From Palaemon carinicauda (taxonomy: Eukaryota; Arthropoda; Malacostraca; Decapoda; Palaemonidae), in the NCBI RefSeq assembly GCF_036898095.1, contig NC_090735.1:1546888-1610887 (forward strand): DNA of 64,000 nt, given 5' to 3'. Numbering within the stretch: position 1 is the first letter of the stretch; every line of letters starts with the position of its first letter. The notes beneath the pieces are model-generated. The model saw only the letters and a list, made by a program, of their open reading frames with translations, made no database searches and was not told where the DNA came from. A program made the position numbers and the translations under genes. Positions 1 through 11,836 of this stretch are shown here, in pieces.

Positions 1-2312
1 CGGGTGAGGAGCATCTGAAGAAGGTCTCCTGTCAGCAGGGTGTCTAGCAGGCGGGGGTCTGGGCTCTCCCGCTTCTTTGAGTTTCCTGACCCTCTCCATC
101 ACCTTCTCGACCGTCTTCAGGGGGAAAACAGACTCGCCCTACACCGGCGAGTTCCTCAATGTCCTTGCTTCCCGCTCGGGTAACCTACGCAACAACTTGC
201 TCAACACTGTATCCCATTTCCACAGGACCCATTTGGCTGCCTGTGAGAGGGATTGAAAAGAGAGAAACTTCAAGGCTTTTCCTCCAGAACTGATCAATTC
301 CCGTAACAAGGACTGGTTTTCAGGGACGGAGAGGTCGTGGGAAGCCTGGAACCCCACCAGGGTGCAGGACCACCGGTCCAACCAAGAAGAAACGTTAACT
401 AGATCTTGGGCCATATCCTCCATCATGGAGGCTTCCGCAGGCGAAAAGCACACCGGAGCAGAGGATGCCCTGTCTTCTGCCGTTCCGTGGTTCAAGATGG
501 CGATAGCTGGCTCGATCGTACGGGGACCTCCTCGACGACCATCCGGGACGTAAAAGCGTTTCTGCGTTTTAAGTCCCGGAAGAAGTTAGGAGGCACCCTG
601 ACTCCAGGGGGGGGTGTCCACTTGGCTGGATATGAACTTATCAATGTGCTCCATACCCAACCTCACATACGGTGCCAGAGGGAGGGTTAGGAAAGGCTTT
701 TGCTGGGCTGGGTTGTCCACCAACCTGCTCAGTCCAGGGAGCCAGGCCTGTTCCGCTGAGGGCTTAGGCTCGTCCAGCCTGTGGTGGCGCCTTATGAGGG
801 CCAAGACTTTCCGGTAGGAGGAGATGTCATCTGAAAAGCACTCTCCTCCTTCTATGAGGCCCTCCGTTACCTGGTCATACGCATGGGAAGCCTCGTCGAT
901 AACGGAGGGAGCCGCGTGGGAAGATATAACCTTCCTCTCATGCCGAACCGACACTGGTGCGGCGACTTGTAGAGCGGGCGGATTCGCTGGGATGGGAGTA
1001 GCCGTCATGTGTCTACTCCCTCCCGCGGAGCCGCGGGCTTCCCGGAGCTGCTGGCTGGTCCTGCTGCACGGGAAGAGCCGTTGAGGAACTGGAAGTTGGG
1101 TCCATGCTGCCGGACCGGAGCAGCAGCTCTTTCCGCTGGGCGGATGGAGCCGGTGCCTTCGCGGACTTATGTTTGGAGAAAGTCACCTGGTGGGACGACT
1201 TCTGACGATGGTCGGGTCTACAGGAGGAGCCGTGACGAAGAGGCTCTAGGGAGCCACCCGGAGGTAGCCTTGAGAAGTTCGCTCCGGGGGATTGTGACTT
1301 GCACCTACTTGTCCCTTGAAGAGGAGCCCTCTTGGACTTCTTCCTAGAGGTTTTCGCTCGTTTCCTTGAGTGGCGAGAGCGAGAGTGGGATCTCTTCCTC
1401 CGGGACCTTTCCCGTTTCCTCTTCGAGTCCCTTGGGCCTTCATCTTCCGAGGAGAATGAGTCCGACAAGGAGGAGAATGATGACGGGGAGGAAGACGAGC
1501 CTGCTGAGTCCACTGATACATCTAATGCTGCTGGGGGATTCTCATGTTGTTCCACTGGCGAGAGGTTGAAAAAAGATGGGCGGAAGCGTTGACGACGGCG
1601 CCAGGGGAGACCGAAGAGCTTTCTTGGGAGCGAACCAGTTGTCAAACTCTTCCTCTGGTCTCAAGGGCGACCTGAAGGGCGTCCTGGGGGTCGTATAGGC
1701 GGTGGAACCGGAATTCGACGACCTTGCTTCTTTCTCCGCTTCTCCCCCCAGTCGCTGAGACACCTGAAACACATACCCACGATGCGGGCGAAGAGGCCGT
1801 AGCGGCCTTCCCCCACATCGGATCTTCGGCCGAGACGGGTTCTGTGGGCATCAGGATCTCGTTTCCCGCCCCTCCCTCAGGCCCCCCACATGCTTGAACC
1901 GACACAACATCCCCCACATGCCTGAACCGACACAACATCCCCCACATCAGGTATATCAGACTCTTGGGGAAGGACAATGGGCCGCTTCCCCACAACGGAC
2001 TTACCTCGTCCCCTACTCTGGGTAGGGGAAGGCGGAAGGGAACGCCTCATCGACAGGGCATCGGGCGACGCTAATGGCGAGGAGATGCTAGCCTTCTTGG
2101 GCGATCTCTTGGCTGCCTTTTTTTTCTTGGTTCCGTAGAGAACTCACTGAACCAGGGACCAAGACTCGCACTCCGGACACATGGCTGTAGGGGGAACAAA
2201 CACTGCCCCTACACGAAGAACACAAGGTGTGAGGGTCGACCTCCGGCTTGGACAGAAACGCATCACAAGATTTACCAGCCATAGGCCCGGGGCAACGACG
2301 AGGATGCTCCAT
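1..2312 (-). pseudogene. Broken gag (ORF1) of element Y
   Basis: Decayed gag read leftwards from about 2312. The N-terminus carries a Cys-rich motif (CPG...C...DPHTLCSSCRG..C, followed in the next frame by CPECESW), then a basic Lys stretch (2110-2130), then an SR/RS-rich domain (1270-1560, runs such as RSHSRSRHSRKRAK). The C-terminal half (139-1008) contains the helical core shared with the gag of elements E and 2: WxxTLVGF, then GGKALKFLSFQ, then WDTVLSKL. Reading continues past a stop at 139 towards the window edge. Open segments at 2088-2312, 1642-1995, 1013-1645, 586-1008 and 139-495 are separated by stops and frame changes. It is presumed to form the nucleocapsid-like particle, by analogy with other ORF1 proteins. 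Inactive as seen. Confidence 0.7.
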
Positions 2313-2459
2313 AATAGAACACTAAAGCACCAAACAACACAGGCACACAGAGGAAAGAGGTGGATAAGGATGGGGTTGAACACGTAGGTACCGCGTGGAG
2401 ACACAAAGGGTTGCACTGGGTGAAGAGAGCGCGGTGAGATGTTAATCACGATGCGACCA

Positions 2460-2656
2460 GAAACTTACTGGTGACCGAGACCTGACCACGCATGCTCGCT
2501 GACCCGGGTCGCCTCAGGGCACTATTCATCCGCTGCAGAGAGACCCACTATAAAAAACGGAGTTAGGGGAAACTACACAAAATTCTGGTCGGTTGGAAGG
2601 AGATCCCAGATACTCCCAAAAAAGTAGTTCAAGGTAAGTACTCCATGTTGGAACAA
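2460..2656. repeat. Right inverted terminal repeat of element Y
   Basis: Aligns by eye with the right repeat of element X (27590-27793): ACTTACTGG.GA.CGAGACCTGA...CATGCTC, then GGGGAAACTACACAAAA, then TTGGAAGGA.ATCCCAGAT and AGTAGTTC.AGGTAAGTA. The matching left repeat is outside the window. Confidence 0.75.
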
Positions 2657-3559
2657 CTAATGAATTTGTACCAATATTTTTTCAACCCAAGGTAGTTTAC
2701 ATAAAATTCCGCCGCAACACTTCTCACATGAAACTGGGTACATTCTCTACTAAATGACTTTCACGGCTACTTATTTTATGTGCCATCATATTGATGGGTC
2801 AATAATTTTGGCAGCAGTAGGTTTATTACCTTTAGTAAACTGAACTTGTACTTAACTCGCTCAAGTCATAAGTATTATTAATGGTAAAATCTTTTCAAAA
2901 ACACAAGACCTGCTGTACCAAGATTCAGCCAGTATGTTTGCATTAAGTGTTCTCAATTTGGGCATTAATGAATACGGACTACAATCTCTAAATTGCTTTA
3001 CAAGTAAATATTTTTAATAAATACCTGAATGTATATTTTATAAACCATTGCTTACAGATTTGCTGTATTTCTAAACTATATGAACTTTGAACTAACCTTA
3101 GCTAATATTTTGTACAGAAATAAAATACTTGAATTTAAAAAAAAAAAAATTTTCTTAGATTTATAAACCTCAGTCATTTAAATGGTTTACTTGTGGCAAA
3201 GCTATTACGGCCAGTTAATGAATTATCAAAGGTTTGGCAACCTGGTATGTTTGCATCCTCCCTCGTATCCAATAGGTTTTTTTTTGTTGCTCATGGCTGG
3301 TATGTCACTATAATTCAAGTCGGGACTTGCAGGGTGGATGTGACAGGAAGTAAACCTTAATTTTAAGATTTGTAGTTTGTTCCTACGCAGATTCAAATTC
3401 ATTTGAATGGGGTCTCTTCCTGAAGTAGGAGGAAGCCTCCCTGAAGAGAAAAGATTCTTGCTAGCCCATAACTCAGAATGTTTTTGTCTGGACCTGATAG
3501 AGGAGCAAAAAACACAGCATTCTTGCATCCCGTGACCCATGGATATCCAAATGGGTCGC
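2657..3559. other. AT-rich non-coding stretch
   Basis: No recognisable gene, exon or element end. Contains a short poly(A) run at about 3138-3149. The 104-codon open frame at 3226-3540 has no recognisable motif and is not supported as a gene. Probably PSMA4 intron or downstream sequence, or very old repeat. Confidence 0.4.
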
Positions 3560-3899
3560 AGCCCGAAGAGGAGATCTAATCATGAAGAACAGCCATAGGC
3601 AATTATATAAATAAAGGATTTGATGCTTACAAGTATTCTAAACACTAAGGTGTGATTAACGGCAAATAGGTCCGATCAGTGTTGTCACTCCCATGGGAGA
3701 TAGATACTACCCATAAAGGTGCATAAATGTGTCCAATCAGTGTTTTCACTCCCAAGGGAGATAGATGAAGAAGAAAAGAAGGCTAAACATTCAACTCACA
3801 AAATAGGAAGTAACTGATAACCGACACAATGCTAGATGTCACGCTGGAGTTGGTACTCTACACCAACTGCTGAGCAGACCATGGGTCCAATAGAAAAGG

Positions 3900-4420
3900 T
3901 ATAGAAGGACCTATGGGTTCAATCCTTAAGGTAATCAGTAAAGGTCATCTGCTTTTAACAGACCTCTTCTCCAAGTACCTGTCCTAATAAGTGGTTCTTG
4001 CGGAAAGTCATTGTGTTGCTGAAATACCACAAATATCATATGCTTTGGGAGGGGCCCCCAGTAGATAATTCTCCCATAGATTGATACATTCTCTCTGTTG
4101 TCTAAAGTAGGAAAAAAGTTTTTCTGACTAGTCGTCTTTTAAGTTGAGGTAAAATGTTCTTGCAGGACAGTAGCACTGTCCACATAATCAGTTATTGTAC
4201 CTCCTGGATTGAAGAAATGGAAGAGTCAAACCGATGATCGTTCACAGCTGGATCCTAGGTGGCGAAGCTCACTCACCCTCTTGGATGATGCTAAGGCGAA
4301 GAGGAAGACTGTCTTAAGTGTGAGGTCTCTGTCTGACACTTTACTTATAGATTCATATGGTGCCAATTTTAGGTTCCAATAAACCTTAATCAAATTCAAG
4401 GGGGGGGGTTGATTTCCCGT
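3900..4420 (-). pseudogene. Tyrosine recombinase remnant of element J
   Basis: Minus-strand translation around 4316-4261 gives TVFLFALASSKRVSELRH, the conserved block around the first catalytic Arg of the DIRS YR (compare LALALAKRVSELH in element E and LVCLASGKRVSEIH in element 2). A weak match to the H-x-x-R block (DICGISAT) follows at about 4030. Stops and indels throughout. Not functional. Confidence 0.6.
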
Positions 4421-6369
4421 GACAGACAGGACTGCTCAAAACTCTTCGTCACGGTCGTAAGCTTCCATTGAAGAGGTAAGGTCAATTTCCAAAAATTCAA
4501 AAACCTGACTCAAAGCTGAAAGATAGCCTTTAACTGCTGTGACTGAGAGAAGTTTCTCCTGCAGGTAAAATAAAATGTCTACTATTAGTGGAATAATGGC
4601 CTTGAGTGGAGCAGTGTTCCACTGACAACAGCAATCATTGAAGAGGGACCACTTAGTATTCTAAAATTCCGGTAGCAGACAGCACTGTTGTACCTGCTGA
4701 GAGGAGGTTTTGGAACCTGTCAAGTAGTTACAGCCCTTCTTAAAGCGGAAGTCTGGCTAGTTCTCTCAAACTTTTCTACTGCTGCTATTACTTCTGTGAG
4801 AGGAAAAGTGTAGGGTGGGTATGCGCATGCCCCCTGTTAACAAAATTTCTTTCGCCTTGATAAGGCAGGTAATTTCAAAGACCTACCTGACCTTAGAGAA
4901 CTCTACGAATTGGGAAACTTTCTTGTTCAATAACAATGTGTGTCTAGCTTGATTTAAAAAAGGCACGTCAAATTTATGTATTCCGAGGCTCTGGGAAGTC
5001 TGTCAATCGTGCAGTGCCTACCTGAAACTTGGAAGCTTTGTGGTTCACTAAGCCCATCTTTACACCAAATCAGGCACATTACTTTAAAAAAGTTGGAGGC
5101 CTCCCAAAGGGCCTGATGTTGGTACCTCTTAAAGGGGAACTCCTCAGACAAACTGTTGCTTCTGTTACTTGTTCAGGAGCTCTAGTACTCTCTCACCCTA
5201 GAAGAACTCCATTCCTGTTTTGAAAAGAGTTGTGGATTTTTCACTTTTTCTGGAACATCTTTCCTCTCACGTCTGGTTCCTGAAGCATGAGATGACGCCA
5301 TAAAGCCAAACAGAAAGGGTTTTGGTTAAAATGAGTTCGAGACTAAAGATCATAAGAATGAAGAGGTTTCATCTCCTTCTCTGAACTTAAAACCTATAAT
5401 AAGAACAAGACCTATCTGGTGTATCCCACCATGACTGTCTTTATCTTAGTGCAAAATAATATGGCAGGAAGTCCAACCTGTCTCTTAGGAGGAGGTTGGC
5501 CCCAAGAGTTCATAACTGGTGCGATAAGAGGAAATAGATAATACAGGTCTGCTGTCCTTTTCCTCTTCAAATTCTGTGCCTATTTTGGCTTTGGTCCAAA
5601 TTCTCTTTAAGCTATTTCAATTGATCTAGGGACAACATAGTCATAGATAATTTAGTATTACCATTTCTAAAGGGACCTAGAAAGGTATAAGTCGATCTAA
5701 TGGAGAATGGTATACTAGTCCTAGACACCCCAATACGTGTTGTAGTCACTCGTTACATAGTGGCCTCGTATTCCACTTGCGAGCGAGATGTTATGGCAGT
5801 GAGTACTTGTTTGAGTGTTCCAAGATTAAGACACGATAAAAGAATGCTTGTCTGTAATTTTCTGGGGAAGCTAGTATGGAACTTGTTTGTGGTCTGCAGG
5901 TGCAGGTCATTCACACTTGGACAATATCACCAAACCTGTAATTTCTTATGAGGTTTACCCGACATATTTGAAAAATAAATAAGCTGATTGCTTCTTTTTG
6001 AGGGGAAGATTCACCTTTTAAGACCCCTAGGAGTAAGGGATAGGTCAGCCTCGTTATGAGAACAGATAGAAGAACTGTATGTACTTCTAACAAAAGCTTC
6101 CTCTACATCTGGGGAAATAGGTTGATCTGCCGGCTTTTTGCACAGAGTCAGAGTCAATGGAGAGCAACAGCTCATGAAAGGGATGGGATACACTTGAATT
6201 GAAGAACTTCTACAGCCCAGGGATCTAACTCACAAAAGAATTACCACCTTGTCCAGCAACATTGCAGACATCCCCCTATTGGTGGTTAGTTGGGGGTTTG
6301 CCATCCCTAACAGGTATCTCTATGTCCTTGATTCCTACAATTGGAGGGAGGTCCCTTGTGATGAAAGTA

Positions 6370-6760
6370 AGTCAAGGGCTCCAACTGTCTTCTATACTGG
6401 GGGTTACTGTCTAGTTTTGGTAACAAACAACAAGGCGGAGCTTTTGGGGGAGGGGGGATCAAGATGCTGCAGCTCTTCTTGGTAAGCCCTCTCACATTTC
6501 TCCACCACAACCACTACTTCTGCTGGTGGGAAGAGTGTTGGAAGGTCTGTAATATTAGAGTCCCTTTTTCTATGAGTTGTTTGCCTTAGGAACTTCACAG
6601 TTACTACATCCCCCCCTTTTATGTGCAGTTTCCTTAGACAAAGGTTATCTGATGCAAGACAAACTCTAATGCTTTCGCCTCCGATCTGACAAGATCTTCA
6701 TATGGCTTTCTCAAATTAGGAAGAAAAATATTTTATAAAACTGAAGTATGAAACTGTTCC
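6370..6760 (-). pseudogene. gag core remnant of element J
   Basis: Minus-strand frames between 6715 and 6380 read KALEFVLHQIT, then RKRDSNITDLPTLFPPAE, then EKCERAYQEELQHLDPPS. This parallels the gag core of element E (SIEFLAHQVTTLW, RRDAVSERFHPKVP, ERTAERWRKSSTDSLLHRA). Interrupted by stops and one frame change. The similarity is by eye and moderate. Confidence 0.5.
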
Positions 6761-6800
6761 TGACAAAAAGTCTAGGCAGGAGCAGGCCTAAAGAGCAGAC

Positions 6801-7315
6801 ATCACAGATGCTTCTCAATTCAGCGACTAGGTACCACAAGGACAACGTTCAAGGCCAAACCAGGTTCTCATACATACTTGAAAAGTCCTCATGATCACAA
6901 AAAACTGAAAAAGAAAAGTATAGCGGTCGAGCAAATCTGTTCTGCACAATGACCACAAGTGAAGTGGTGCACCAACCCACCACAAATGGAAACATATGCT
7001 GCTAGACCCCAAAGATTTTATTTCTCGTAGCAAAACAGCAATAGTGTGTAACAATATAAATGACGATGGGTTGTATACTCGTGGAAACAAACCATGTTCT
7101 GGGTTAACCACAAGTAACCGGTGGTCAGTTTGTGAGGATGGTGATGAACCATCTGACCCTTAGGCCATAAACTTAAGCCATATTTTGAGTTTTGTGGTAG
7201 TCTGTTACCAAACCCCAGCAAAATTTGAGGGATGTACAGAAAATATCAATTTACATTATTTTAGATACTTTAAAAACAACTATATATAAAGATAATGTAT
7301 GCAGTAAATAACCTC
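6801..7315. other. Non-coding stretch before element 1
   Basis: AT-rich sequence with no recognisable exon, repeat end or coding motif. Confidence 0.4.
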
Positions 7316-7357
7316 AAAAAATGTTATTTTCATTAGTAAAATAAATTTTTGAATATA

Positions 7358-7520
7358 CTTACCCAATAATCATGTAGCTGTCAACTCTGTTGCCGACAGA
7401 AATCTACGGTAGGGATACGCCAGCGATCGCTATACAGGTGGGGGTGAACACCACAGCGCCATCTGTGGTCAGGTACTCTAGTACTTCTTGTCAACACCAC
7501 CTCAATTTTTTCCTCGGTCC
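7358..7520. repeat. Left inverted terminal repeat of element 1
   Basis: Nearly perfect reverse complement of 13945-14098. Shared blocks include GATAATCATGTAGCTGTCAA, CGCCAGCGATCGCTATACAG and GTACTCTAGTACTTCTTGTC. The left copy has one change in the ATAATCATG block and one extra T near its inner end. Confidence 0.9.
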
Positions 7521-7557
7521 ACTGGTTCTCTATGGGGAGGAAGGGTGGGTCAATTAA

Positions 7558-7650
7558 ATCATGATTATCGGGTAAGTATATTCAAAAATTTATTTTACTA
7601 ATGAAAATAACATTTTTCAATATTAATCTTACCCGATAATCATGTAGCTG
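7558..7650. repeat. Internal complementary region (ICR) of element 1
   Basis: Two abutting segments: the first is complementary to the left outer end (7316-7380), the second to the right outer end (14080-14117), joined around AACATTTTTCAA. This is the hallmark of DIRS-1-type elements, where the ICR is thought to template completion of the ends and circularisation. Confidence 0.85.
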
Positions 7651-8036
7651 ATTCACACCCAGGGTGGTGGGTGGAGACCAGCATACATGTTAACACAGAA
7701 GCTAAGTATCCCGTATTTTATTTTATTAGTTATTCAAAAATAACATAAAATATATAAGTACCTGGTAAGGAAGACGACTTGAACCATTACTCTGCCTTTA
7801 TTAAGTACGTCTTTCTTACTGAGCGTAGCGGTCCTCTTAGGATGCTGAACGACTCTTAGGTGCTGAAGTATAAAGGGCTGCAACCCATACTAAAGGACCT
7901 CATCACAACCTTTAACCTCGGCGCTTCTCAAGAAAGAATTGACCACCCGCCAAATCAACAAGGATGTGGAAGGCTTCTTAGCCAACCGTACAACCCATAA
8001 AAAGTATTCAAGAGAAAGGTTAAAAAGGTTATGGGA

Positions 8037-9212
8037 TTATGGGAATGTAGTGGCTGAGCCCCCGCCTACTACTGCATTCGTTGCTACGAATGGTCCCAGG
8101 GTGTAGCAGTTCTCGTAAAGAGACTGGACATCTTTGAGATAGAATGATGCGAACACTGACTTGCTTCTCCAATAGGTTGCATCCATAACACTCTGCAGAG
8201 AACGGTTCTGTTAGAGGGCCACTGAAGTAGCCACAGCTCTCACTTCAGCAAAGCAAGGTCTTCTTCCTTCAGATGAGAATGTGCTTCCCTAATCAGGAGC
8301 CTGAATAGGTAAGAAACTGAGTTCTTAGACCTTGGAAGAGAAGGCTTCTTGATAGCCCACCATAAGGCTTCTGATTGTCCTCGTAAAGGTTATGACCTTT
8401 TTAGATAGTACCTAAGAGCTCTAACTGGGCAAAGTCCTCTCTCCAGTTCGTCCCCCACCAAGTTGGACAGGCTTGGGATCTCGAACGACTTAGGCCAAGG
8501 ACGTGAAGAAAGCTCGTTTTAGCAAAAAACCGAGCTGCAAGGAACATGTAGCCGTTTCAGATGTGAAAACTATGTTCCTGCTGAAGGCGTGGATCTCACT
8601 TACTCTTTTAGCTGTTGTCAAGCACACGAGGAAAAGAGTTTTTAATGTGAGGTCCTTAAAAGAGGCTGATTGGAGAGGTTCAAATCTTGATGACATAAGG
8701 AACCTTAGGACCACGTCTAGATTCCAGCCTGGAGTGGACAACCGACGTTCCTTTGAGGTCTTAAAAGACCTAAGGAGGTCCTGTAGATCTTTGTTGGTGG
8801 AAAGATCCAAGCCTCTGTGGCGGAAAACCGCTGCCAACATACTTCTGTAACCCTTAATCGTAGGAGCTGAAAGGGATCTTATGTTCCTTAGATGTAACAG
8901 GAAGTCAGCAATCTGGGTTACAGTGGTACTGGATGAGGAAACTGCATTGGCCTTGTACCAGCTTCGGAAGACTTCCCCTTTAGACTGATAGACTCTGAGA
9001 GTGGATGTCCTCCTTGCTCTGGCAATCGCTCTGGCTGCCTCCTTCAAAAAGCCCCTAGCTCTTGAGAGTCTTTCGAAAGTCTGAAGGCAGTCAGACGAAG
9101 AGCGTGGAGGTTTGGATGTACCTTCTTTACGTGAGGTGGACGTAGAAGGTCCACTCCTAGAGGAAGAGTCCTGGGAATGTCAACCAGCCATTGCAGTACC
9201 TCTATGAACCAT
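8037..9212 (-). pseudogene. Tyrosine recombinase (ORF3) of element 1, broken
   Basis: Equivalent to the intact YR of element 2 (16033-17226), from a Met at 9212 to the stop at 8037. The N-terminal and core-binding parts are open at 8490-9047 and include the first catalytic Arg (TAKRVSEIHAF). Downstream the frame shifts near 8515. A small deletion near 8235 removes the His of the H-x-x-R box, leaving AEVRAVATSVA followed by a stop. The distal nucleophile block FASFYLKDV survives. Inactive. Confidence 0.8.
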
Positions 9213-10345
9213 TCTCTCGCGGGCTAGAGCGGAGCCAACCAACGTCAGCCGTGTCCCTTTGCGAGAGGGGAACTTCTGAAGTACCTTGTTGACAATCTTG
9301 AACGGCGGGAATGCATACAGGTCGAGATGGGACCAATCCAGCAGAAAAGCATCCACGTGAACTGCTGCTGGGTCTGGAATCGGAGAACAATACAACGGGA
9401 GCCTCTAGGTTATCGAGGTAGCGAACAGATCTATGGTTGGCTGACCCCACAGGGCCCAAAGTCTGCTGCAAACATACTTGTGAAGGGTCCACTCTGTGGG
9501 GATGACCTGACCCTTCCGGCTAAGGCGATCTGGCATGACATTCATATCGCCCTGAATGAACCTCGTTACCAGCGTGAGCTTTCGATCTTTTAACCAGATG
9601 AGGAGGTCCCTTGCGATCTAGAACAACTTCCACGAATGAGTCCCTCCCTGCTTGGAGATGTAAGCCAAGGCTGTGGTGTTGTCAGAGTCCACCTCCACCA
9701 CCTTGTTAAGCTGGAGGGACTTGAAGTTTATCAAGGTCAGATGAACCGCCAACAGCTCCTTGCAATAGATGTGAAGTGTCCTTAGCTCCTGATTCCATGT
9801 TCCCGAGCATTCCTGTCTGTTCAAAGTCGCACCCCAGCCCGTGTCTGATGCGTCAGAGAAGAGACGGCGGTCGGGTTTCTGAACAGCCAAAGGTAGACTT
9901 CCTTGAGAAGAAAGCTGTTCTTTCACCACGTGAGAGTAGACCTCCTCTCTTCGGAAACAGGAACTGAGATCGTCTCTAGCGTCATGTCCTTTATCCAGTG
10001 AGCCGCTAGATGATACTGAAGGGGGGGAGGTGGGGTCTCCCTAACTCGATGAACAATGCCAGCGATGAAAGTGTCCCTGTTAGACTCATCCACTACCTGA
10101 CTGAGCATCGGTTCCTTCTCAGCATGCTCTGGATGCAATCTAGGGCTTAGTATATCTTTGGGGCCGACGGAAAAGCCCGAAAAGCTCGACTCTGAAGATC
10201 CATACCCAGGTAGACAATGGTCTGGGATGGGACGAGCTGGGACTCCTCAAAATTGACCAGGAGGCCCAGTTCCTTGGTCAGATCCATAGTCCATCTGAGA
10301 ATCTCCAGACAGCGACGACTAGTGGGAGCTCTTAAAAGCCAGTCT
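9180..10345 (-). pseudogene. pol remnant of element 1 (RT tail, RNase H, methyltransferase-like)
   Basis: Minus-strand pieces in several frames. The RT C-terminus (DWLLRAPTSRRC, then LGLLVNFEESQLVPS) is open at 10147-10330. RNase H (LFSDASDTGWGATL, KELLAVHL, VDSDNTTALAYI) is open at 9618-9929. The region conserved in DIRS pol after RNase H (YCSPIPDPAAVHVDAF, YAFPPFKIVNKVLQKF) is at 9180-9492. Everything upstream of the RT DWLL block, including the catalytic RT motifs, is deleted, so the product could not be a polymerase. Confidence 0.75.
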
Positions 10346-10959
10346 TCTGACGGGGCCGGACACAAGATCATGGTACTGCTGCACAGTCTGTGAACTGTCA
10401 ACCATGGGGAAGCGAGGAAGTACAGTGACAACCCGAAGCTGTCTAGACTGTCTGGGTCGTACAGACAACTCCTTATCGGGTTGCTGAGGTTGCCGCACTG
10501 CGTCACAACAAGTCACTTCTGCTGGTTGTTGAACGTCTTCCCAGTGACACACTGACTCCGTAAACAAAAAATCCTCTAACAAGGACTAAGCTTGGACTGC
10601 ATGTCTTGCAACACAGCTCAAGGTCTATGGGAGCAGGTGTGGTAACAGACGGGGTTAGCGACTGAAGTGGAACCATTACCTTCCCTGGAAGCATGTTATG
10701 CTTAAATAAAAGTCCATAGGAGGCTACGCAGCTAAAGGCTCCTCTCCAAATGACAGAGTCCTCAAGGGAATATCAGAAGGAGGGAGCATAGCACTTTCTC
10801 ATCTACAGGAACCATATCCGAGAAAAGCTAAGTTCTCTCAGTAAGGGTTTCACTGGTGCAAAAGCAGCAGACTAGAAGGCAACGTTATGAAACTGCTTGA
10901 CAGTCTAGTGAGTTGGCAACAACCAAAGATGTGTGACTGAGAAGCATGCGGTAAGGTAT

Positions 10960-11055
10960 GCAGAGCATGCTCTATGAGCATGTTGCATGGCGTGTGGCTT
11001 ATGCTGCATGGGATGAGGCTCATGCTACATGGGATGAGGCTCATGCTGCTTAAAA
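10960..11055. repeat. Short tandem repeat in gag of element 1
   Basis: About three units of roughly 21 bp built on ATGCTGCATGGGATGAGGCT. It occupies the position where element 3 has a 16-bp minisatellite. Confidence 0.7.
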
Positions 11056-11164
11056 GAAATCTGAACCTGACACTAATCTATCTGTCCGAGGATTTACCTG
11101 GTGAGACATCAGTCTCTTTACCAGAGAGTTTTACCAGATTTCCCCGGGCCACCACGTGACACAA

Positions 11165-11326
11165 TTGGTAGTAATTCATTCAAATTACCTCTAATGAGTC
11201 AATATGGATAAATATCAACACAACATCGTGTTCATATAGAAATAAATTTCTACCTCATACTTGGGATCGAACACTAGCCCCTTCTAATGAAAGGCCAGGT
11301 CGAAACCAACCATGCCACAAGAGCCC
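11165..11326 (-). mobile_element. tRNA-derived SINE inserted in element 1
   Basis: Read on the minus strand from 11326 the sequence begins like a tRNA gene: GGCTCTTGTGGCATGGTTGG (A-box-like), then GTTCGATCCC at 11272-11263 (B-box-like), then an AT-rich body. It is absent from the otherwise collinear element 3, so it is a secondary insertion. Its 3' border is approximate. A plain tRNA gene is unlikely because the arms do not fold as a complete cloverleaf by eye and a long tail follows. Confidence 0.6.
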
Positions 11327-11335
11327 ATAGGATGT

Positions 11336-11836
11336 CGCATAGCATGAGGCTCCTGCCTCATGGGTTGAGGAGGATGCCGCATAGCATGAGGCTCCTGCCT
11401 CATGGTTTGAGGAGGATGCCGCATAGCAAGAGGCTCCTGTGAGGTTCCTGCCTCAAGAGTTGCGTCTGCCTCAAGGGTTGAGGGGGTAGCTGCGCAGAGA
11501 GAGGCTCATGCTGCATAGACTGAGGTTCAAGTTGAATGGGAAGAGGCTCAAGCTGAGGAGAAAGTGGCAGATGCATGCGTTGAGTTGGCTGACTCATAGC
11601 ATGAGGTTCCTGCCTCAAGAGTTGCGCTTGCCTCAAGGGTTGAGGTGGCTGCGCAGAGAGGCTCTTGACTCACGAGTTGAGGTTCTTGAGGTGCTTGCCT
11701 CGAGAGTTGAGGTTCTCGCCTCGAGGAAAGTGGAGGTGGTTGCTGCGAGAGTTGAGGTGGCTGCCTCAAGGATGGTAGAGGTTGTCGTACCTCAAGAGGT
11801 TGCTGCCTCGAGGGTGGTTGTAATGCAAGATACTCC
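11336..11836. repeat. Low-complexity GAGGCTCCTG-type repeat in gag of element 1
   Basis: Degenerate tandem array of roughly 15-60 bp units around GAGGCTCCTGCCTCA and GTTGAGG. On the minus strand it encodes Gln/Glu/Pro-rich stretches (for example LRQEPH, QLSQQPP). It is part of the hypervariable middle of gag. Confidence 0.65.

Larger units (their letters stand above)
1..2656 (-). mobile_element. DIRS-like element Y, 5' part only (truncated by window edge)
   Basis: The right (5', sense = minus strand) end of a DIRS-type retrotransposon of the same family as element X. Its right terminal repeat (2460-2656) matches that of X (27590-27793) over long stretches, including the shared end ...AGGTAAGTA...TTGGAACAA. 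The interior is a decayed gag gene read leftwards; RT, YR and the left end lie outside the window. An extra short tandem duplication of about 28 bp is seen at about 1887-1945. The element is old: gag is split over several frames. Confidence 0.8.
3560..6800 (-). mobile_element. Very degenerate DIRS-like element J
   Basis: Recognised only through protein remnants on the minus strand: tyrosine recombinase at about 3900-4420 and gag core at about 6370-6760. The order (YR left, gag right) is the same as in every other element here. Terminal repeats could not be delimited, so the borders are approximate. The 4.5-6.3 kb part presumably holds RT/RNase H debris, but no motif survives well enough for me to name it. 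Confidence 0.5.

Noticed and set aside
3226..3540. A 104-codon minus-strand frame as a host gene
   Set aside because: No conserved motif, AT-rich surroundings, no splice or regulatory support.
11263..11326. A functional tRNA gene
   Set aside because: A- and B-box-like strings are present, but there is no complete cloverleaf and a SINE body follows; better explained as a tRNA-derived SINE.
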